Shown here in pieces: positions 27,425-36,886 of a stretch of 64,000 nt of DNA. Within the stretch, counting starts at the first letter, position 1; each line of letters begins with the position of its first letter. The notes beneath the pieces are model-generated. The model saw only the letters and a list, made by a program, of their open reading frames with translations. It did not search any database and had not been told where the DNA came from. The translations under genes were made by a program, and so were the position numbers. The stretch comes from Phytohabitans flavus (GTDB lineage Bacteria > Actinomycetota > Actinomycetes > Mycobacteriales > Micromonosporaceae), in contig NZ_AP022870.1 in NCBI RefSeq assembly GCF_011764545.1, forward strand, positions 5,750,001-5,814,000, given 5' to 3'.

Positions 27425-28984
27425 GTGACCTCCCCGATCCCGACCCTGAGCCTGGTCGACACCGATCCAGCAGAGCTTGCCGTCGATGCCATCGTCATCG
27501 GCGTGCACAGTTTGAACGGAGACGTGGCCGACGGGGACGGCGGCAGCCTTCTGCTGGCCAGCGGCGCGGAAAGCATCGTCGCGGCCTTCGACGGGCGGCT
27601 CACCGGCACGCTCGCGCTGCTCGGCGCCACCGGCGCGCCTGGCGAGGTGACCAAGCTGGCCACGCTCGGCACGATCACCGCGCCGGTCGTGGCCGCCGTC
27701 GGCCTCGGCCCGGAGCCCACCGGTGCCGCACCGCCGCCGGAGACGCTGCGGCGGGCGAGCGGCGCGTCGATCCGCGCGCTCGCCGGCGCGGGCACGGTCG
27801 CGCTGAGCCTGCCGCTCCCGGACGACGAAGACGCACCCGCTGCGGTGCGCGCCGTCGCCGAGGGCGCGCTGCTGGGCGCATACCGCTTCGCCGGGTACAA
27901 GACGAAGCCGCAGCCGGGCCGCCGGGCACCGGTCGGCGCGGTGGTCGTACACGTGCCGGACGCGGCGGAGGCGACCGCCGAGGCCGAGGTCACCCGCGCG
28001 GCGGTGGTGGCACAGGCGGTCGCGCAGACCCGCGACTGGGTCAACACCCCGCCGAACGAGCTGCGCCCGCCCGCGTTCGCCGACGCGGTCGCGGCCGCCG
28101 GTCGCGAGGCCGGGCTCGAGGTCGAGGTGCTCGACGAGGACGCGCTGCGCGAGGGCGGGTACGGCGGCATCCTCGCCGTCGGGCTGGGCTCCTCGGCGCC
28201 GCCTCGACTGGTGCGGCTGTCGTACACGCCGCCTGAGTTCGACAAGCGCGTGGCCCTGGTCGGCAAGGGGATCACCTTCGACACGGGCGGCTTCTCGATC
28301 AAGCCGGCGCAGGGCATGTGGGAGATGAAGTCCGACATGGCCGGCGCCGCCGCGGTCACCGCCGCGATGCTCGCGGTCGCCGCGCTGCGGCCGTCGGTGG
28401 CCGTCACGGCGTACGTGCCGATCGCGGAGAACATGGCCTCGGCGACCGCCTACCGGCCCGGCGACGTGGTGACGATGCGCAACGGCAAGCGGGTCGAGGT
28501 GCTCAACACCGACGCCGAGGGCCGCATGATCCTCGGCGACGCGATTGCCCGGGCCTGCGAGGACGGGTGTGACTACCTCTTCGAGACGTCGACGCTGACC
28601 GGCGGCCAGGTGGTGGCGCTGGGCAAGCGGATGGCCGGCGTGATGGGCACTCCCGAGCTCTGCGACCGGGTGAAGGCGGCCGGCGAGCAGGTGGGCGAGC
28701 CCGCGTGGCCGATGCCGCTGCCGGAGGACGTACGCAAGGGCATGGACTCCGACGTCGCCGACATCTCCCAGGTCAACGCGGCCATGGACCGGGCCGGGCA
28801 CATGCTCCAGGGCGGCGTGTTCCTGCGCGAGTTCGTGACTGACGACGTGCCGTGGGCGCACATCGACATCGCCGGCCCGAGCTACAACTCGGGCGAGCCG
28901 ACCGGCTACCTGGCCAAGGGCGGCACGGGCGTACCGGTGCGCACGCTGCTCGCGCTGATCGACGACATCGCCTCGGCTGGCTGA
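27425..28984 (+). CDS. pepA: Leucyl aminopeptidase PepA (M17)
   Basis: 519 residues, cytoplasmic di-metal aminopeptidase. The C-terminal catalytic domain has VGKGITFDTGGFSIKPAQGMWEMK-type metal/bicarbonate residues and the invariant NTDAEGRMILGDA. The N-terminal ~180 residues are the regulatory/macro-like domain. GTG start. Followed by lpdA in the order common to actinomycetes. It releases N-terminal amino acids, preferring leucine. Confidence 0.95.
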   Translation: MTSPIPTLSLVDTDPAELAVDAIVIGVHSLNGDVADGDGGSLLLASGAESIVAAFDGRLTGTLALLGATGAPGEVTKLATLGTITAPVVAAVGLGPEPTGAAPPPETLRRASGASIRALAGAGTVALSLPLPDDEDAPAAVRAVAEGALLGAYRFAGYKTKPQPGRRAPVGAVVVHVPDAAEATAEAEVTRAAVVAQAVAQTRDWVNTPPNELRPPAFADAVAAAGREAGLEVEVLDEDALREGGYGGILAVGLGSSAPPRLVRLSYTPPEFDKRVALVGKGITFDTGGFSIKPAQGMWEMKSDMAGAAAVTAAMLAVAALRPSVAVTAYVPIAENMASATAYRPGDVVTMRNGKRVEVLNTDAEGRMILGDAIARACEDGCDYLFETSTLTGGQVVALGKRMAGVMGTPELCDRVKAAGEQVGEPAWPMPLPEDVRKGMDSDVADISQVNAAMDRAGHMLQGGVFLREFVTDDVPWAHIDIAGPSYNSGEPTGYLAKGGTGVPVRTLLALIDDIASAG

Positions 28985-28997
28985 ACGAGCCGCTCAC

Positions 28998-29021
28998 CCC
29001 CGGCCGCGTAGCCGGCCGGGG
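28998..29021 (+). terminator. Hairpin after pepA
   Basis: ccccggccg and cggccgggg form a 9-bp stem with a 6-base loop, followed by TTTGGCTT, 14 bp after the pepA stop. Confidence 0.65.
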
Positions 29022-29034
29022 TTTGGCTTGTGAA

Positions 29035-29094
29035 CCGCGAAGGGCGAGGCCGCGGGAGCAGCGGTCCGGACCACCGCGGACGTCGCGGTAGCTC
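29035..29094 (-). repeat. 60-bp dispersed repeat, copy B
   Basis: Inverted copy of the 21404-21463 element, about 56 of 60 positions identical. It lies between the pepA terminator and the convergent 108-residue gene. Confidence 0.75.
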
Positions 29095-29119
29095 AGATCT
29101 CTGTCCTGGAATTGATCCT

Positions 29120-29446
29120 CTAGGCGCCGGCGGCGCGCTTGCGGCGCTCGTTGAAGTCGCGCATGCGCTGCGGGTATCCGACCAGCGCCACGTCGTAGAT
29201 CGGGATCGCCAGGCGGTGGGCGAACCGCCGGGCACCCTCGGGGCTGTCGATGCGCCGCCGGGTCCACTCGCCGTCATGGGCGATGAGGAGCACGGTCGTC
29301 TCGGTCACCGTGGTGCGCGGCTCGATGAAAGCCTCGACGCCACGACGCGACCGGACGAACTCCTCAAGGTGCTCTAGATCGGCACGATTCGCCCCGCGCT
29401 GACCCGGCGCGCCGCCCGAATCCTTGCGCCGACGAAACCAGGCCAC
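29120..29446 (-). CDS. Conserved hypothetical protein (108 aa)
   Basis: 108 residues: basic N-terminus MAWFRRRKDS, then an alpha/beta domain (LEHLEEFVRSRRGVEAFIEP; TTVTETTVLLIAHDGEWTRRR; GARRFAHRLAIPIYDVALVGYPQRMRDF). The pattern is one I associate with a small conserved actinobacterial protein found near lpdA, function unknown. It is convergent with pepA and divergent from lpdA. ATG start with an AGGAGAG ribosome site upstream. Confidence 0.78.
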   Translation of the reverse strand: MAWFRRRKDSGGAPGQRGANRADLEHLEEFVRSRRGVEAFIEPRTTVTETTVLLIAHDGEWTRRRIDSPEGARRFAHRLAIPIYDVALVGYPQRMRDFNERRKRAAGA

Positions 29447-29725
29447 CGGCTCTCTCCTTCCACGTCCTCATCGACGAATGCGGCAAGCGTACGTCCCGGG
29501 GGCCAATGACGTCCGGCCCGACGTGCGCCGCGACGAGGGTGTACGGAACCGCCCCCGGAACGCAAGTAAGGCCCGGAGACGTGTCGTTGGGCACCTCGGT
29601 GGCGCGCTATGTACCGGCAAGTGACAAGATGGCCGGGGATTCACAGCTGCGCCTGACCTCCCGTCAGGCGAGGATCGCACCACAGCGTAGGCCCGCGTAG
29701 CAACGATGCGACTGGGAGTTGAAAT
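29447..29725. promoter_or_regulatory. 279-bp divergent region upstream of lpdA
   Basis: Contains no convincing gene. A small perfect hairpin, cgcctgac (29650-29657) with gtcaggcg (29663-29670), sits 55 bp before the lpdA start and could be a leader structure. No promoter hexamers are certain. Confidence 0.4.
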
Positions 29726-31105
29726 ATGAGCGGCGAGACCTTCGACGTAGTGATTCTCGGAGGCGGCAGCGGCGGTTACGCCACGGCCCTAAGAGCCGCG
29801 CAACTCGACCTTTCGGTCGTTCTAATCGAAAAGGACAAGCTCGGCGGTACCTGCCTGCACCGCGGCTGCATCCCGACCAAGGCCCTGCTCCACGCGGGTG
29901 AGGTCGCCGACCAGACCCGCGAATCCGACGCATTCGGCATCAAGGCCGAGCTGATCGGCGTCGACATGGCGGGGGTGAATGCGTACAAGGACGGGGTCGT
30001 CGCCAAGCTCTACAAGGGCTTGCAGGGTCTGATCAAGGCCGCCAAGATCACGTATGTCGAGGGCGCCGGCCGGCTCGTCGCGCCGGACACGGTGGAGGTC
30101 GACGGCACCCGTTACACGGGTCGCAACGTCGTGCTGGCCACCGGTTCGTATTCGCGCACGCTTCCCGGCCTGGAGCTGGACGGCACCCGGGTCATCTCCA
30201 GCGAGCACGCGCTCAACCTCGACCGCGTCCCGACCTCCGCGGTCGTGCTGGGCGGCGGCGTGATCGGCGTCGAGTTCGCCAGCGCGTGGCGCTCGCTCGG
30301 CAGCGAGGTCACGATCGTCGAGGCGCTCCCCCGGCTGCTCGCCGCCGAGGACGAGGACGCTTCGAAGGCGGTCGAGCGGGCATTCCGCAAGCGTGGTATC
30401 GGATTCAAGACCGGCAAGCCCTTCGAGAAGGTCGAGCAGACCGACGGCGGGGTGCGCGTCACGATCGCCGGCGGCGAGACGATCGACGCCGAGCTGCTGC
30501 TGGTGGCGGTTGGCCGCGGCCCGACGACGGCCGGCCTCGGCTACGAGGAGCAGGGCGTCAAGATGGACCGCGGCTTCGTCCTCACCGACGAGCGGCTGCG
30601 CACCAGCGTCCCCAACGTCTACGCGGTCGGCGACATCGTGCCCGGCCTCCAGCTCGCGCACCGCGGCTTCCAGCAGGGCATCTTCGTGGCCGAGGAGATC
30701 GCGGGCCAGCACCCGGCGCCGATCGACGAGGCCGGCATCCCGCGTGTCACGTACTCGGACCCCGAGGTCGCCTCGATGGGCCTGACCGAGGCGAAGGCCA
30801 AGGAGAAGTACGGCGCCGACAAGGTGCAGGCGTACAACTACAACCTCGGTGGTAACGGCAAGAGCCAGATCCTGCGCACCCAGGGCTTCATCAAGCTGGT
30901 CCGGGTGGCGGACGGCCCGGTGGTCGGCGTGCACATGGTCGGCGCCCGGGTCGGTGAGCTGGTCGGCGAGGCACAGCTCATCTACAACTGGGAGGCTTAC
31001 CCGGCCGAGGTCGCCCAGCTCGTGCACGCACACCCGACGCAGAACGAGGCGCTCGGCGAGGCCCACCTCGCGCTCGCGGGCAAGCCCCTGCACGCACACG
31101 CCTGA
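29726..31105 (+). CDS. lpdA: Dihydrolipoyl dehydrogenase
   Basis: 459 residues; FAD flavoprotein (E3) that re-oxidises dihydrolipoyl groups of 2-oxoacid dehydrogenases and glycine cleavage, making NADH. FAD-binding VVILGGGSGGYATALRAAQL, redox-active disulfide Cys43/Cys48 in GGTCLHRGCIPTK, NAD-binding VVLGGGVIGVEFASAW, and the dimer-interface catalytic His-Glu in VHAHPTQNEALGEA are all present. Its E2 partner follows 39 bp downstream, so the two form an operon. Confidence 0.96.
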   Translation: MSGETFDVVILGGGSGGYATALRAAQLDLSVVLIEKDKLGGTCLHRGCIPTKALLHAGEVADQTRESDAFGIKAELIGVDMAGVNAYKDGVVAKLYKGLQGLIKAAKITYVEGAGRLVAPDTVEVDGTRYTGRNVVLATGSYSRTLPGLELDGTRVISSEHALNLDRVPTSAVVLGGGVIGVEFASAWRSLGSEVTIVEALPRLLAAEDEDASKAVERAFRKRGIGFKTGKPFEKVEQTDGGVRVTIAGGETIDAELLLVAVGRGPTTAGLGYEEQGVKMDRGFVLTDERLRTSVPNVYAVGDIVPGLQLAHRGFQQGIFVAEEIAGQHPAPIDEAGIPRVTYSDPEVASMGLTEAKAKEKYGADKVQAYNYNLGGNGKSQILRTQGFIKLVRVADGPVVGVHMVGARVGELVGEAQLIYNWEAYPAEVAQLVHAHPTQNEALGEAHLALAGKPLHAHA

Positions 31106-31144
31106 TCAGAGTTTTCCCGCGGAGCCTTGAAGGAGTCTGGAAAG

Positions 31145-33045
31145 ATGCCGGTATCCGTCCCTATGCCCCGCCTGGGGGAGAGCGTCACCGAGGGCACCGT
31201 CACTCGCTGGCTTAAGCATGAGGGCGACCGCGTCGAGGTCGACGAGCCACTGCTCGAGGTCTCCACGGACAAGGTCGACACCGAGATCCCGTCGCCCGCC
31301 GCCGGCGTGCTGACCCGGATCGTCGTGCAGGAGGACGAGACCGCCGAGGTCGGTGCCGAGCTGGCCGTCATCTCCGGCGAGGACGAGGGCGCGGGCCAGG
31401 CACCGCAGGAGGCGCAGCCGGCCGCCCAGGAGGCGCAGCCAGAGCCGGCGCCCCAGCAGCAGGAGCAGCAGCCGGTCGCGCAGGCCCCGTGCAGCAGACC
31501 CCGGTGCGGGAGGAGCCCGCGCCGCGGCAGCCGGAGCCGGCGCCCGCGCAGGCCGCCGCCCCGCAGCAGCAGCCGAGCGGCCAGGGCGAGGCGTCCGAGC
31601 AGGGTGGCCAGCCGGGCGAGAGCGGCGGCACCACGGTCGTGAAGATGCCGGCGCTGGGCGAGAGCGTCACCGAGGGCACCGTGACCCGCTGGCTCAAGCA
31701 GGTCGGCGAAAACGTCGACCTCGACGAGCCGCTGCTCGAGGTCTCTACCGACAAGGTGGACACCGAGATCCCGTCGCCGGCCGCCGGCACGCTGCTTGAG
31801 ATCCGGGTGCAGCAGGACGAGACCGCTGACGTCGGCGCCGAGCTTGCCGTGATCGGCTCCGCTGGTACGCCCGTCGAGGGTCACGCGGCCGAGTCCGCCC
31901 CCGCCCCGACCGTCGAGGCGGTCAAGGCGGAGAGCACGCCCGTGCCGCCGCAGCCGCAGCGCGCCCCCGAGCCCGCTCCGCAGCCGTCCCAGCCGGCGCC
32001 GGCCCCCGCCCAGGCGGCCCAGCCCGCTCCGGCCCCCGCCCAGCCGCAGCCGGCCGGCGCCGGAGCCCGTACCGCGCAGGCCAACGGCGGCGACACCGCG
32101 TACGTGACGCCGCTGGTTCGCAAGCTCGCCAGCGAGCACAACGTCGACCTCGGCTCGCTCAACGGCACCGGCGTCGGCGGCCGCATCCGCAAGCAGGACG
32201 TGCTGGAGGCGGCGGAGAAGGCCAAGGCGGCCGCGGCCGCAGCAGCGGCGCCAGCCCCCACACCGGCCCCGGCCGCGGACCAGCCGGCTGTGGCGGCCGC
32301 GATCAGCGAGCCGAGCCCACTGCGCGGCCACACCGAGAAGCTGACCCGCATCCGCGTCTCGATCGCCAAGCGGATGTACGAGTCGCTTCAGTCGTCGGCG
32401 CAGCTCACCACCGTGGTCGAGGTGGACGTCACGAAGGTCGCCCGGCTGCGCCAGCAGGCCAAGGGCACGTTCCAGCAGCAGCACGGCGTGAAGCTCTCGT
32501 TCCTGCCGTTCTTCGCGGTGGCCGCGGTCGAGGCGCTCCGGCGCTACCCGATCGTCAACGCCTCCATCGACCTCGACGCCGGCACCGTCACCTACCCGGA
32601 CGGTGAGCACCTGGGCATCGCGGTCGACACCGAGCGCGGCCTGCTGGTGCCGGTGGTCCGCGACGCGAGCGACCTCAACCTGGCCGGCCTGGCCCGGCGC
32701 ATCGCCGACCTGGCCGAGCGCACCCGCACCAACAAGATCAGCCCGGACGAGATCTCCGGCGCCACCTTCACGATCACCAACACCGGCAGCCGTGGCGCGC
32801 TCTTCGACACCCCGATCGTGCCGAAGCCGCAGTCCGCGATCCTCGGCACCGGCGCGGTGGTCAAGCGGGCGGTCGTGGTCGACGACCCCGAGCTCGGCGA
32901 GGTCATCACGCCCCGCTCGATGTGCTACCTCGCGCTGTCGTACGACCACCGGATCGTCGACGGCGCCGACGCGGCCCGCTTCCTGTCGGCCGTGAAGGAG
33001 CGGCTGGAGGCCGGCCACTTCGAGGCCGACCTCGGTATCGCCTAG
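31145..33045 (+). CDS. sucB: Dihydrolipoyl acyltransferase E2 (SucB/DlaT), two lipoyl domains, frame broken once
   Basis: E2 core of a 2-oxoacid dehydrogenase complex (2-oxoglutarate and/or pyruvate). Two lipoyl domains each carry the lipoylated Lys in STDKVDTEIPSPAAG (Lys43 in the first); Ala/Pro/Gln linkers follow. The E3-binding domain is YVTPLVRKLASEHNVDL ... GRIRKQDVL and the catalytic domain ends SYDHRIVDGADAARFL. The frame breaks in the linker at CCCC 31485-31488; a fifth C gives continuous QAPVQQTPVREE. The gene is essential-type and otherwise intact, so this is most likely a sequencing error. About 633 residues when repaired. Confidence 0.9.
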
Positions 33046-33059
33046 ACAGCCAGGGACAA

Positions 33060-35376
33060 CCGCGACGCGCGGGGCCTACGGAAGATCGCATCTTGCTGAC
33101 ACCGGCCGGGTACGCGCTGCGGCTGGCCGACGGCGAGCTGGACGAGGCCGGGTTCATCGAGCTGGCCGGGCGGGCCCGGGTGGCCGGCGACCCGCGCGAA
33201 CGGGTCGCGCTGCTGGCGGACGCGCTGGCGCTGTGGCGCGGCCCCGCGTACGCCGACCTGCGCGACTGGGCCTTCGCTCAGGGCGCCGCCACCCGCCTGG
33301 ACGAGCAGCGGCTCACCGCCGTGGAGGACCTGGCCGAGGCCCGCCTGGCGCTGGGCGAGCACAGCGTGCTCGCCGACGAGCTTGGCGAGCTGGTGGCCGC
33401 CCACCCGCTGCGCGAGCGGCTCCGCGCGGCCCACCTGCGGGCGCTGTACCGCGGTGGGAGGGCCGGCGAGGCGCTGGCCGGGTACGAGGAGCTGCGCCGC
33501 CGGCTCCGCACACCTGCTGGGCGCCGCGCCCGGGCTGCGCGTGCTGGCCACCAGCCGCGAGTCGCTGGCCGTACCGGGCGAGACGCTCTTCCGGGTCGCG
33601 CCGCTCGACCCGCCCTCGGCGGCCCAGCTCTTCGCCGCGCGGGCAGCCGCGGCCGGCACCACGATCGACCCCGACGACCCGGCCGTGGCCGCGATCTGCG
33701 CGCGGCTCGACGGGCTGCCCCTCGCGCTGGAGCTGGCCGCGACCCGGGTGCCGGCGCTGGGCGTACGCGTGCTGGCCGGGCGGCTCGACGACCGCTTCCG
33801 CCTCCTCGCTGCCGCCGGGCGGGGCGTGCCGGACCGGCAGCGTACGCTTCGCGCGATGATCGACTGGAGCTGGGAGCTACTTGACGAGCCACAGCGGGCC
33901 GCCCTTGTCGGCCTGGCGGTGCAGCCCGGCGGCGCCACGGTGGAGGCGGCCGAGGCGATCTGCGCTGGGCCCGACGTGCCCGAAGTGCTTGCACAGCTCG
34001 TAGAGCGCTCGATGGTCGTCGCCGAGCGGAGTACCGCCGGCGACGTCCGGTACCGGCTGCTGGAGACCGTGGCCGCGTACGGCCTGGAACGCCTCGGCGG
34101 CGACCAGGCACCCCTCGTACGGCGGGACGCCTACTACGCGGATCTGGCCGAGTGGGCCGAGCCCCGCCTGTACGGCCGTGGGCAGCGCATTTGGCTGGAG
34201 CGCCTCGACCTGGAGGCACCCAACCTGCGGGCCGCGCTCGACGGTGCTGTCGAGCGCGGGGACCGCACGCTCGCGCTGCGCCTGGTCAACGCGCTGGCCT
34301 GGTACTGGTACCTGCGCGGCCGCCACCGTGAGGGGCAGCGCTCGACCGCCCGTGCGCTTGCCGTCCCGGGTACCGGCGGCGACGCGGCGCGGGCGTCCGC
34401 CTGGGAGACCGGGTTCGCGATCATCGCGGGCGACGGGGGCCTGGACCGCGACCTGCCCGAGGGCGGCGACGCCCGGGCCCGGTGGTTCCTCGCCCACGCC
34501 CACCTGCACTTCGGCGACGTGCCGGCCGCCGACGAGCTTGTCGAGCGGGCGCTCGCGGAGTTCCGCACAACCGGCGACCGCTGGGGCGAGGCGGCCGCGC
34601 TGGCCAGCCGTACGAAGCGGGCCAGCTTCCGCGGCGACGTGGCCGAAGGCGTCCGGGACGGCGAGCGGAGCCTCGCCCTCTTCACCGAGCTCGGCGACCG
34701 CTGGGGCCGCCTGTACGCCGGTGACCAGCTCGCCTACCTGGCCGAGATCGCCGGCGACTACGCGACCGCGGGCCGGCTGCATCGGGACGGGCTGCGCGCG
34801 GCCGAGGATCTTCGACTGTGGACGGACGTGACGTACCGCCTCGCCAGCCTCGGCCGGCTCGCGCTGTTGACCGGCGACCACGACCGGGCCCGGGAGTTCC
34901 ACGAGCGGGCGATGCGGCTGGCGGCGCAGCAGTCCAACCGGTTCGCCGAGGAGTTCGCGCGCATGGGGCTGGCCCAGCTTGCCCGCCGTACCGGCGACCT
35001 CGACGGCGCCGAGGCACACCTGCGCACGATCCTGGCCTGGCACGAGCGGCTGGCCGCCGACTACGGGCGGCCGTTCTACGGTGTGACGCTGGTGCTGGCC
35101 GAGCTCGGCTTCGTCGCCGAGGAGCGGGGCGACGCCGGGCTGGCCCGGTCGCTGCACGAACGCGGGCTCGCCGCCGCCCGCGAGATCGGCGACCCGCGCG
35201 CCGAGGCGCTGGCCCACGAGGGACTTGCCGGTGCGGCCGCCCTGACCGGCGATCGCCGAGAAACCTGGTCCCACCTGACCGAGGCGATCCGCCTGCGCGA
35301 GTCGGCCCGCGCCCCGCTCCCGCCGGCTGAGCGCCGCGACGTAGAGCGAGCCGTGACCCGCTCCTTAAGGCGTTGA
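33060..35376 (+). pseudogene. SARP/AfsR-type regulator lacking DNA-binding domain and P-loop
   Basis: The remnant begins abruptly 15-45 bp after sucB inside a SARP protein: LLTPAGYALRLADGELDEAGF leads into an intact BTAD domain (to YEELRRRL, ~33510). The OmpR-like DNA-binding domain that should precede it is missing. At ~33515 the frame changes and sequence jumps to AHLLGAAPGLRVLATSRESL, the middle of an NB-ARC ATPase, so Walker A and Walker B are deleted. The rest (LDGLPLALELAATRVPAL, then ~500 residues of TPR repeats) is well preserved to the stop, which is supplied by the repeat at 35371. Two deletions make regulation by DNA binding impossible as encoded. Confidence 0.82.
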
Positions 35377-35422
35377 TCAGGGAGTTCGTGGAGAGAAACA
35401 CCGACAAAGTCCCTGATCAACG
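35371..35422. terminator. TTGATCAGGGA-family hairpin, copy 2
   Basis: cgttgatcaggga (35371-35383) and tccctgatcaacg (35410-35422) form a 13-bp perfect outer stem with imperfect inner pairing. The TGA within it is the stop codon of the SARP remnant. It separates that gene from the epimerase gene. Confidence 0.65.
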
Positions 35423-35444
35423 CGTACGGGGGAGGATGGGTCAC

Positions 35445-36347
35445 ATGCGGGTTGTCATCTCGGGCGCTTCAGGCTTTCTCGGGCGGCGGTTGGCCCAGTG
35501 GTTGACGGAGAACGGGCACCAGATCAGCCGGCTCGTGCGGAGGACGGACGCGGGGCCGGGCGAAATCCCGTGGGACCCGAAGGCCGGCACCCTCGACCCG
35601 GCCGCGCTGGCCCCGCACGACGCGGTGGTAAACCTCTCCGGCGCCAACATCGGTGACCACCGCTGGACCGACCGGTACAAGCAGGTGTTGATCTCCAGCC
35701 GCGTCGACACCACCGGCACGCTCGCCCGCACGCTGGCCGCGCTCCCCGCCGACGGGCGGCCGGGCGCGCTTCTCAACATCGGCGGCATCAACCTGTACGG
35801 CGACACCGGCGACACCACGGTCGACGAGCAGGCCCCGCCGGGCACCGGGTTCCTCGCCGACCTCTGCAAGGTGTGGGAGGCGGCCACAATGCCGGCCGAG
35901 GACGCCGGGGTACGGGTGGTGCGGCTGCGCAGCGGCACACCCCTGCACCGCGACGGCGGCTACCTCAAGCCGCAGATGCTTCCCTTCCGCCTGGGTATCG
36001 GCGGGAAGCTGGGCAGCGGCCGGCAGTGGATGCCGTGGATCTCGATGGTCGACTGGCTGCTGGCCGTGTCGTTCCTGCTGGAGCGGCACGACATCGCCGG
36101 CCCGGTCAACGTGGTCGCCCCGCAGCCGGTGCGGAACTCCGAGTTCACCAAGCAGTTGGGCGCCGCCCTGCACCGGCCGGTGATCATGCCGATCCCCACC
36201 TTCGCGCTACGCGTCCTGCTGGGCGAGATGGCTCCCGATACCCTCGCGAGCGTGCGCGCCCGGCCGGGCGTACTGCTGGACGCCGGCTTCACGTTCCGGC
36301 GGCCCGGCGTGCGCGAGGCGTTGGAAGACGCGCTCTACGACCGCTGA
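35445..36347 (+). CDS. TIGR01777-family NAD(P)-binding epimerase (extended SDR)
   Basis: 300 residues. Rossmann motif VVISGASGFLGRRLAQWL, conserved DAVVNLSGANIGDHRWTDRYK, the LLNIGGINLYGDTGD segment (catalytic Tyr region) and LRSGTPLHRDGGYLKPQMLPF define the YfcH/TIGR01777 family of uncharacterised sugar-nucleotide-epimerase-like proteins. The ATG at 35445 is 10 bases after GGAGG; ATG 35436 is possible. Common near lipB in actinomycetes. Substrate unknown. Confidence 0.9.
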   Translation: MRVVISGASGFLGRRLAQWLTENGHQISRLVRRTDAGPGEIPWDPKAGTLDPAALAPHDAVVNLSGANIGDHRWTDRYKQVLISSRVDTTGTLARTLAALPADGRPGALLNIGGINLYGDTGDTTVDEQAPPGTGFLADLCKVWEAATMPAEDAGVRVVRLRSGTPLHRDGGYLKPQMLPFRLGIGGKLGSGRQWMPWISMVDWLLAVSFLLERHDIAGPVNVVAPQPVRNSEFTKQLGAALHRPVIMPIPTFALRVLLGEMAPDTLASVRARPGVLLDAGFTFRRPGVREALEDALYDR

Positions 36348-36359
36348 GCAGCGGCGGGA

Positions 36360-36398
36360 CCGCCGCGGCGACCGTGTGGTCCACGGTCGCCGCGGCGG
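36360..36398. terminator. Bidirectional hairpin
   Basis: Perfect 17-bp stem, ccgccgcggcgaccgtg (36360-36376) with cacggtcgccgcggcgg (36382-36398), 5-base loop, between the convergent epimerase and SCO5389-like genes. Confidence 0.75.
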
Positions 36399-36420
36399 CA
36401 TGCGCCGAAACAGGAACAGA

Positions 36421-36813
36421 TCAGCAATCACGCAGTTCGGGAGACTGGTTGCGGATCTGGGCCACCGGCGAGATGAAGTCCTGGTACGGCTCGCCGCCGA
36501 CCGCGGACAGCTTGAACGCGGCCACCCGGTGGCAGTTCTGGAACGCCAGCTTCACGCCGAAATGCCGCTCCAGCCCGCCCCGGATCGCGTCGCTGGCGAG
36601 CGCCCGCAGCAGCTCGCCGCGCTCCTTCTCGCTCGGTGGCGGGACGGCGTGGTCGGCGAACTCGCCGGGTGTCGTGGCCGAGCGGGCGGCGACGTCGGAA
36701 ACGACCGCCCAGGCGTACGGCAGCGACTCGCGCACGCAGGCGACGAACTCGGCGTCGTCGACCTGGCCCCGTTCCGCGCGCTCCAGCAGGGCGGCGGGTA
36801 CGTCGAGGGACAT
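36421..36813 (-). CDS. SCO5389-family conserved protein
   Basis: 130 residues matching my recollection of the actinobacterial SCO5389 family: MSLDVPAALLERAERGQVD at the start, SLPYAWAVVSDV, GELLRALASDAIRGGLERHFGVKLAFQNCHRVAAF and a C-terminal NQSPELRDC. Soluble, function unknown. The ATG is preceded by AAGGAGAGA. Convergent with the epimerase gene; the CooC-like gene lies upstream on the same strand, 73 bp away. Confidence 0.82.
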   Translation of the reverse strand: MSLDVPAALLERAERGQVDDAEFVACVRESLPYAWAVVSDVAARSATTPGEFADHAVPPPSEKERGELLRALASDAIRGGLERHFGVKLAFQNCHRVAAFKLSAVGGEPYQDFISPVAQIRNQSPELRDC

Positions 36814-36886
36814 TCTCTCTCCTTAACTCTTCTGGGGCGCTGCCGGCCGCTTCGCGGACGCCAGCGCCGCCTACTGTCTGGGTGAC

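Noticed and set aside
29424..29624. A 66-codon plus-strand frame between the 108-residue gene and lpdA
   Set aside because: No ribosome site, no family resemblance, and it overlaps the start of the opposite-strand gene.
30997..33018. A 673-codon minus-strand open frame opposite the E2 gene
   Set aside because: Shadow of the E2 coding sequence with no plausible protein features.
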